Source of the DNA: Meloidogyne chitwoodi
Taxonomy: Eukaryota; Nematoda; Chromadorea; Rhabditida; Meloidogynidae
Reading direction: 5' to 3'
DNA: 64,000 nt
Assembly: GCA_015183035.1 (NCBI GenBank)
Contig: JACZZP010000001.1
Location: 434,001-498,000 of the forward strand
The position numbers were made by a program, and so were the translations under genes. The stretch's first letter is position 1, and each line of letters begins with the position of its first letter. Positions 56,925 to 64,000 of this stretch are shown piece after piece. Below the pieces are notes generated by a model. It worked only from the letters and a program-made list of their open reading frames with translations. It did no database searches and was not told where the DNA came from.

Positions 56925-58301
56925 TCAATATAATCGATTAATTTCCATATAACTAATATACTTTCCTTCATTTATGTCGTATTGAATAGAAAACATCACT
57001 TTAGAGTCGTGAACATTTGTAACCTTATAATATTTTTTTTCATTGGTGCTCTCAGCCATTTCATCTTTAATAATTTCATCTTTACTCATTTCAAGTCCTC
57101 TAAAAATTAATTCAGAAAGATAAAAGGTTCCATAGTCCAAATGAAATTCAATCTTAGCCACCATTTTGGACAAATCCTTTGATTTTTCCATTTGCTAAAT
57201 TTTTAAAATTATAAAAAATACTAATACATTTTAACCTTAACAAGAAGATTGTGAAGTTTAATTCCATTGTCTACCCAACCAAAATCAACCTTGGGAATTC
57301 TATCACCATTATTCAGCAATAATTCCAATAAAATTTTGTCATCTTCCTCTGTTGGGTCACCCGATTGATAATTTATCATAAGCTGTTTGCCAACGACCAG
57401 ACGATTGAAAAGAAATTTCCACGAATCAAAATTTTGTGAAGCAATATTAATAACAGCGTTTCGGCAATTAAACTTTAATTTGGCAATTTCATCATTGGTA
57501 AAAAGTAATTTAATCATTTTCGGATTAAACATAAATTCTTTAAAGAGAACTTTCTTATAAACACAGTTGAAGATTTGCTCTAACCAGAAAAGAACAATTT
57601 TTAATTCTTCAATGTTTTGAGGTTTTAATGGCAATTTAAGAGCAAAATTGTTTTTGTTTTTCGATGAGTCTTCTATTTATTAAAATAATAAAGATTTTAA
57701 TTTATTTAAATTTAAAAAAATTTTAACTTTCCGGAAGAAATTGTAAAGCTGCATCATTTTCATCAGGAGCAACGTAATTAATGTAACGCCAGTCCATTTC
57801 CTTTAAAAATATTTTTTTAATTTTTGAAAGGTTTAGATATCTTTCGAAAGAGCTTGTCAAGATTTAAAACATATGGGAAAATTTTTCAAAAATATTTTTT
57901 CTTTAAAACCAAAAAGAAGTACCTCAATATATAAATAAGTAGGAATTTTATTTTTCTTATCCAATGCAAATTGCCACTGAAAAGTGAATTTAAACAATTT
58001 AAATAAGAAATTAAAATGTTAAACCTTATCCTGAAGCTGATTATTCAAAGCAAACTCGATTGGTTTGAATTTCAGTTTCTTGCAATCTTTGATGATCATC
58101 TTACAATTAATTAAATTAATTTTTAGAAAAAATAAATAAAATTACAAATGAGAGGTCATAAAATTTTTTAGGAGCAAATTCATCTTTGTATTTATTAATG
58201 AAGCCACAAAAGTATTTGTTGACTTGTTTAAATTTGATCAATTCATCAAACTTGAGATTTTTTAAAATCTCAAGTTTTATTTCATTTGGCAAATGTTCCA
58301 T
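56925..58301 (-). CDS. F-box protein, subfamily A (A14)
   Basis: Exon 1 MEHLPNEIKLEILKNLKFDE, LIKFKQVNKYFCGFINKYKD to DLSF with a GTAATT donor; then MIIKDCKKLKFQPIEFALNN; WQFALDKKNKIPTYLYI; a possible short exon EMDWRYINYVAPDENDAALQ, FLPE; the middle module (57673-57239; LPLKPQNIEELKIVLFWLEQ, FNPKMIKLLFT, GDRIPKV, LHNLLVKV); the last exon QMEKSKDLSKMVAKIEFHLD. The C-terminal module has an insertion: after RGLEMSKDE it repeats IIKDEMAEST before EKKYYKVTNVHDSK. It has one or two more introns than A1. Exon 4 is the least certain. Confidence 0.72.
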
Positions 58302-58756
58302 AATTTAATTTAATTGAAATTAAAGCTATAAACCAAAATTTATAATCACAAAAATAACTGAAATTAAAGTATAAAATTAATTATAAATTGATTAGCTAAA
58401 CTTGAGCGAAAAAAAAGATTAAATGTAAAACATTTCCCGACTCTTGAGTAAAATACATTTCAGTACTACCCTTTACTTTTGGTCGTTTCAGTGCCAAAAT
58501 TATTATTTAAATATTATGGCTTAATAAAAATGTAAAGTGAACGATGTTTTAAATGGTTTATTTAGGTGGAAAATTAATAATAGTGAAAAGACTAAAATTT
58601 TTTGAATTTATTATTGAATGGAAAAATAAATGAATATTTCTTTTCCACTGTTAATTTTATGGATTATTTAAAAAAATTGAAATCAAAAAATGAAATTCGA
58701 CATTCCAAAAAAATGTTAGTTCATCAATATAGCATTTTTCAATAATATAAATTTAT
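58302..58756. other. Intergenic between A14 and A15
   Basis: AT-rich. GGTCGTTTCAGTGCCA (about 58478-58493) is an inverted copy of the dispersed GGCACTGAAACGACC motif, in the upstream region of A14. Confidence 0.5.
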
Positions 58757-59920
58757 TTATTTTATTCGAATAATTTCAATATATTCAAAAAAATCATCTG
58801 TTGTGAAGTTCCATAAAATTGAAAACTTTATTTTAGGATCATGTTTATTTGTAATTTTAAAACATTTTTTTCTATTATTGCTTTCACTCGTTTCAATTCC
58901 TTTTGGAATTAATCTAGAACGACGCCAAAATTTAATTTTACAAATAAATCTAATTCTATCCACAATTTTTGATAAATCTGTTGATGTTTCTAGATGCTAA
59001 ATTTTTGAATTTATAAAAAGATCATTATAATCTCTGCTTACATTTATAAGAAGATTGTAAATTGTAGTTGAATTAATTACAATGACAAACTCAACCAAAG
59101 GAATTCTATCGCCTGCGTTGGACAATAATTTTAATAAAATGTTGTCGTCTTCCTCTCTAGTTGGGCAATGTTGAAAACGTATCGAAATATTTTCACTAAT
59201 AACCAAATGATTAAAAGAACATTTCCAAGAATCAATATCCTGCTCTGGAAAGGGCATTACGGCCTTCCGACAATTAAATTTTAATTCAATAATTTCTTCA
59301 TTATCAAAAAGTAATTTAATCATCTCTTGATTAAAATGAAAATAACGAAATTCAATAAGGTCAAAAACACAACTAGATATTTTCAATAACCAATAACGAA
59401 CAATTTTTAATTCCTCGATATTTTGAGGAAATAATGGCAGTTTCAGAGCAACATCTTTTTTCATCTGTCCTTCTATTAAAATAATAAAAATATAATTAAA
59501 TTTTTAAGTTATTAAATATTACCTTTTCTAAAAACGAGCAAAGGTTTTTTATTTCCATAATTTTCTAATCCACCTAAAAGACTTGATATAAAAACTGGAA
59601 TTTTCTTATCCAAAGCAGATATCCACTAAATAATGAAAAACATTTAATAAAATGACAACCTTCTCCTCAAGATGATTACTTAAAGTAAACTTGTTTGCCA
59701 TATCTTTCACACTTTGCGAATTAAATAATAAATTAACTTGGTTATACCCCACATAATCTGAAGCTATAAAATAGAGTTTTTTGAATCTTTTACGAGCCAA
59801 TTCATCTTTGTATTTATTAATAAATTCGCAAAAATATTTATTTTGTTTAATTTTAAATAATTCATCAAAGTTGAGATTTTTGAGAATTTTAAGTAGAATT
59901 TCTGCTGGTAAATATTCCAT
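58757..59920 (-). CDS. F-box protein, subfamily A (A15)
   Basis: MEYLPAEILLKILKNLNFDE, LFKIKQNKYFCEFINKYKDE (one residue shorter than KQTNKYF) to TLSNHLEEK; WISALDKKIPVFISSLLGGL; the middle module (59476-59041; LPLFPQNIEELKIVRYWLLK, FNQEMIKLLFD, GDRIPLV, IYNLLINV); the last exon HLETSTDLSKIVDRIRFICK, with SRLIPKGIETSESNNRKKCF, KITNKHDPK, IEIIRIK. Open throughout. The upstream TATTTTTAGCTTAGAAAGAA before the ATG is the conserved acceptor-like site. Confidence 0.8.
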
Positions 59921-60185
59921 TATTATTTTTCTTTCTAAGCTAAAAATACTTAATAATTAAAAAAAAGTTAGAAATTAATCAAGCATAAAATTGTCATATT
60001 TAAACAAATGAGAAAAAAAGATAAACAATTTAATAAATAATTTATTAAAACAAAAATTGAAATCAAAAAATAAATAAAATTCAATATATCAAGAAAAATA
60101 ATTTAATTTATTAATATTTAACTTAAATGTTTAGAGACATCAATTTACTAAATTTAATATATTTAAATTTATGCTGATGAGGTTA

Positions 60186-61946
60186 TTACAAAAAATAAGG
60201 AACTGTTATACGCTCTGGACGTTTCCTTTCAGATTCCTCCACTTCACTAAAAAATATAATTTCTCGATCACCACTTGGTCCATGAATTTTTAAAACAGAA
60301 GCAAGATTGCCACAACGATAACAATAATTTGGAGCTGAGAAGAATTAAAAATACAATTCCTCAAAAAATAAATTTTACCAGACCAAACAGTGCACAAAAC
60401 ATCGTCAAAAATATATTTAAAGCCTTCCTGAACAAGTTGATGTGACCGGCATATAAGTGAAAGTCCATTAACATCAAGAAATTTATCAACAACATCTCGG
60501 CCAAATAACTTAAATTTTTTGGGAAAAATAAAAGAGAAATTTAAAAAAATACCCATCCTGCACCTCGAGGATTAAGAAACCAGCCAGAGTCAGAATCGTC
60601 AGGGTCAGACCATACCTTAAAAAAAGAACAATCCAAAATAAAAATTAATTTATCCAAATTGTCTCCTTATAAAACAGTGGAAAGAAATTTGCAGATCATT
60701 CGTTCAAATGTTTAGTTAAAAAGAAAAAAGTTATAGGCCAATAAATCGCTTAGCATTGAACTGTCCCCTCACGGAATGATCCCACACCCATAGGATTACC
60801 CAAAAAGATAAAAAAATAACACCAAATCACAAAGTGCTCCATTAGCCGGAACTTCAACATTTCGTTGCAAACACATAATAGCATCTAAAGTAGGCAATTC
60901 AGGGCTAAGTCCTCCATGAACACAAAATATTTGATCATCAATTAAAGCACAAATAGGCAAAACATCAAATACACGGCAAAACCAAGTCCAAACAACAGAA
61001 TTGCCATATTTTTGTTGACATTCGTCATAAAATCCATATTGATGGGAAACTTAAGAAAAAATAAATAAATCTACTCTAAAAATAATATAATAAAACCTCT
61101 ACGAGTTTCGTGATTGCCACGAAGAAGTGTAATACGTTCTGGATGTTTAAGAAGTAGAAGGAATAAATGAGAAGCCGTTTCCAAGCTAAAAAGAAAAAAT
61201 TCGTTTTGTGGTTAAGTGGATAATGTGTTAAATTTAGGGGCTGGGTTCGAACCCAATTGTTAGAAAACATTTTTAATTTTAAAAATAAATGTTTTAAAGC
61301 AAAAAAGTGTAAAATAAAAATTTAAAAAATCTTAAAAAATATTCAAAATCAAAACCTATAATATCCTCTGTCAACATAATCGCCCAGAAAAACATAGTTG
61401 GTCTCTAAAATTGAACCTCCACATTCAAAAAGCTTCATTAGATCGTAAAATTGTCCATGAATGTCGCCACAAATTGTAGCTGGTGATTTAACAGAAACAA
61501 TATTCGGAACTCGGAGAAGTCTATTTATCTAAGATTTTTTAAATTTAGTCAAAATTAAAGAAATTATTTAGAAAATTTAACCAAAATTTGGCAGGTTGTA
61601 ATAATTTCTTCCTCTGGTAAATATTTACATGAAGAAACAGTTGAAAGCCATTTAGATGGATAAGCAACGCGTCCTAAAATTCTAAAAATTAGTAAAATTA
61701 TATTAAACTGAAAAAAGTTAACCTCGAAATTTAATTGGCTTTTCATCTGAGAAATAAAAAATTACAAAAAAATACTTTAAAACAACCAAATTCAGTGACA
61801 GAATTATCTAAAACCTCAGGAGATTCGATTAAAGAATCAACATCTTTTTCTTCTTCAGATTTAACCGGAGATTGAGATTCATTTTTGTCATCTTTCTCGT
61901 CAGGTCCATTCTCCGATTTAGGTTGAGTCAATTCTTCGTCCGACAT
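60186..61946 (-). CDS. Protein phosphatase 6 catalytic subunit-like (PPP family)
   Basis: Nine exons: 61946-61787, 61746-61723, 61673-61582, 61528-61356, 61185-61097, 61049-60823, 60615-60553, 60508-60379, 60334-60186; 368 codons, all phases agree. Metal-site motifs are intact: [60 protein letters not shown]. The end ERITVPYFL and CKYLPEEEI near the start match PP6 (human ends TPYFL) rather than PP2A or PP4 (YFL with different context). PP6 works in cell-cycle and stress signalling. An acidic N-terminal extension of about 60 residues ([20 protein letters not shown] and on) is unusual; the human protein starts close to the CKYLPE region. NHETR replaces the common NHESR. Single copy here, unlike its neighbours. 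Confidence 0.88.
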
Positions 61947-62377
61947 TAAGAATTAAATATTCTCTAAAAGTAAATTTAATTTGAATAATTTTAATAAACA
62001 CTTAAGAAATGGTCAATCTCTTATTTGAGAAAGGCTTCTGTATACATTTCGTACCTCTATTGCACGACATTTCGTCTCTACGGCAAAAAAACTATATTTC
62101 GTTTACCCGAGCCTACGATTTTTTGCCGTTGGGACGAAATGTCGTGCATTTCGTTGCACGAAATGTCCGGACAAGTTGAAAAAAGAAGGAAATTAAACTT
62201 ATTGTTAGTCGCGGCCAGTTAATCGCTAAGGGCATTTTTAATTAAATTAGAGATAGAGTAAAATTTTTGGCATATAAAATATGGAAACATTGAAAATGAA
62301 AATAAATTTTGGTAAAAACCGCATAAACTAATATGTCAAAATAAACGGTAAAATTTAATTTTAATAAAACAAAAATA
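61947..62377. other. Intergenic 5' of the phosphatase gene, with a small inverted repeat
   Basis: 62060-62148 is a palindromic unit: GCACGACATTTCGTCTCTAC, GGCAAAAAA facing TTTTTTGCCGTTGGGACGAA, ATGTCGTGC. It is a MITE-like hairpin with ACGAAATGTCG motifs. The rest is AT-rich with no gene. Confidence 0.6.
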
Positions 62378-63237
62378 GGTACTTTTCCGTTATGGCGGCA
62401 ATTTCTGCTACTTTTTGTCCGCAAATTTTTTTTCTTTCTTTATTATATTGGAGGCATAAATCAACAATTTTTGCTAAAATATCATCAAATGCATCAACTT
62501 TTCTTGATACAGGTAACTGAAACTCACAAAACCATAGGGGGGGGGAGTAAGCTCAGTTTATGTGATTACTGCGGCTGCACTTAAATTATTTTCACTGAAT
62601 TAATTATTTTGTTTTAATTTGCGCCGTAGAATAACGCACGTATCAAAAGCCAACCAGCCATGGGCGCTAAAATGAAGATGTGATAAAACACTCCCAATAG
62701 GTCCAAGTTTGGCGTGTTTCCAGCAAAGTTCGATCCTTCATAACTTTGTTAAAAATCGTTCAATCAAGACGATTTTGGTCTCATTCGATAGGTCTCGAAG
62801 AGCTCTTTCGAATGAGCTATCATACTCATTCGAATTTTTTACCCCAAAATGTGCTTACTCCCCCCTTTGGTTTTTCAAGTTTCAGGGACCTGTATCTCAG
62901 CGAGTATTCGTCTCCGGCAAGAAATTCTTATATAATCGTGCTCAGCTCGACGAGAGGAATCGATTGATATATTACATGTTTCAAGCTCGGACCCGATATA
63001 CTAAAGCGACCCCAAAAGTTGGAAAGAGTAATTTAGAAAAAATATATAAGTAAATATATATAGTGAATTAATGTATCAACGATCATATTATTGGAGAGTT
63101 TTCCCATTCGCTTTATATAATCTTTTTTTTGGGAAAAATTAAAATATATGTTGATTTATGCCTCCAATATAATAAAGAAAGAAAAAAAATTTGCGGACAA
63201 AAAGTAGCAGAAATTGCCGCCATAACGGAAAAGTACC
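62378..63237. mobile_element. 860-bp inverted-repeat element, 8-bp duplication, GGTACTT family
   Basis: The arms (62378-62466 and 63149-63237) match nearly perfectly over about 90 bp, starting GGTACTTTTCCGTTATGGCG. CAAAAATA flanks both ends (62370-62377, 63238-63245). The centre 62530-62870 is a copy of the repeat at 16275-16620. GGTACTT ends and an 8-bp duplication match the big element at 31238; TTTGTCCGCAAA links it to 30247 and 16766. No transposase. Confidence 0.88.
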
Positions 63238-63269
63238 CAAAAATATATTAATAAACAAAACAAATTAAT

Positions 63270-63979
63270 TTAAATAACTCGATTAATTTTAATGTAATTA
63301 ATAAAATTGCTATCATTTAAGGACCATATTATTATAAACATAATTTTGGAGTTGTGAATATTTTTAATTTTATAATATTTTTCTCTAATACTACTTTCAT
63401 TCATTTCAATTCCTCTAATAATTAATTCAGAACGAAGCAAGTTATTCCAACAAAACCTAATTTTATTCACCATTTTTGATAAATCTTTTGATGTTTCGAT
63501 ATGCTAAATATTTAAATTAATTTTTGATTTAATCTACCCTAATTAACTTACATTTATAAGATTATTGTAAAGTGCAATTTGATTATAATTAGATTGATCC
63601 AAACAAATTTTAGGAATTCTATGACCTTCATTTGACAATAAATTAAATAAAAAGTTATTGTTTTCTCCTGTGGTGTTAACTTCTTCGAAACTTATATCAA
63701 GATTTTCACTAATAACTAAACAATCAAGAGTAAATTTCAAAACATCAATATTTTGAATATTAATATAAGCGCTTTCGCAATTAAATTTTAATTTATTAAT
63801 TTCTTCATTATCAAAGAGTAATTTAATCATCTCCGGATTGAAAATAAAATCCTCAAAGTGAATAAATTCAAAAGTACAGCGGAAGAGTTGCTTTAACCAA
63901 TAACGAACAATTTGAAATTCCTCAATATTTTTAGGATTAAAGGGCAATTCCAAATAAAATTCTTTTTTCTCTGAGTTTC
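63270..63979 (-). CDS. F-box protein, subfamily A (A16), partial at window edge
   Basis: The middle exon (63979-63552; GNSEKKEFYLELPFNPKNIE, FNPEMIKLLFD, GHRIPKI, LYNNLINV) and the last exon (63503-63270; HIETSKDLSKMVNKIRFCWN, ELIIRGIEMNESSIREKYYK, IKNIHNSK) are seen. The F-box exons lie beyond the right edge. Frames are open. Confidence 0.8.
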
Positions 63980-64000
63980 CTATTAAATAAAAATATTTAT

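Noticed and set aside
61200..61262. Second tRNA gene in a phosphatase intron (box B GGGTTCGAACCC)
   Set aside because: TGGGTTCGAACCCA is only a palindrome; T stem, anticodon stem and acceptor do not pair.
62709..63053. 114-codon frame MACFQQSSILHNFVK
   Set aside because: Lies within the shared repeat core of the element 62378-63237; the related copy at 16275-16620 does not keep the frame.

Overview
The window is AT-rich nuclear DNA with short GT-AG introns, TATA boxes and many small transposons. It most likely comes from a plant-parasitic (tylenchid) nematode. Meloidogyne is my best guess, based on three things: a nematode polyprotein allergen (NPA) gene, a large tandem array of short four- to six-exon F-box genes, and the base composition. 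The genus is an inference from general family knowledge; no database was searched.

Layout. 1-4320: 3' part of an NPA lipid-binding polyprotein gene (10 exons, all phases agree) with a laminin-type EGF module. 4932-5358, 13644-14023 and 48823-49498: three two-exon genes for small secreted Cys-rich peptides. Two of them fit the CS-alpha-beta defensin spacing exactly. An orphan fourth exon lies at 20218-20318. From 6248 to the right edge: about 25 F-box genes, damaged copies and fragments in two subfamilies. Subfamily A starts MEYLPAEIQ and subfamily B starts MKNLS.YEQID. Both share a middle KLP-x-P-x-NIEE module and a C-terminal YKITNI/YKNDYN-type module. 60186-61946: one conserved housekeeping gene, a protein phosphatase 6 catalytic subunit-like gene (9 exons, 368 codons), sits inside the array.

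Mobile DNA. 20380-26207 is an LTR element with identical 414-bp LTRs, a tRNA-type primer binding site and a gag-protease gene but no visible reverse transcriptase. A 913-bp hAT-like element with 8-bp target duplications is inserted in its gag. 31238-36141 is a 4.9-kb element with perfect 122-bp inverted repeats and 8-bp duplications. Further inverted-repeat elements lie at 16126-17334, 18265-18650, 19424-19635, 30247-30477, 49066-49295, 55052-55738 and 62378-63237. Several lie inside F-box exons or introns and explain broken copies.

How it fits together. The F-box proteins are presumably SCF substrate receptors expanded by tandem duplication. Six of them (five of A, one of B) share an upstream cassette: a TATA box, a TTTCGAAA hairpin, a 12-nt ATG micro-exon and one or two further leader exons. 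The cassette splices in frame onto the F-box exon, and three of the six have lost the internal ATG, so they depend on the leader. This swappable promoter-plus-N-terminus module, the defensin-like set and an insertion that looks like a new intron (19765-19962) are the most interesting signals here.
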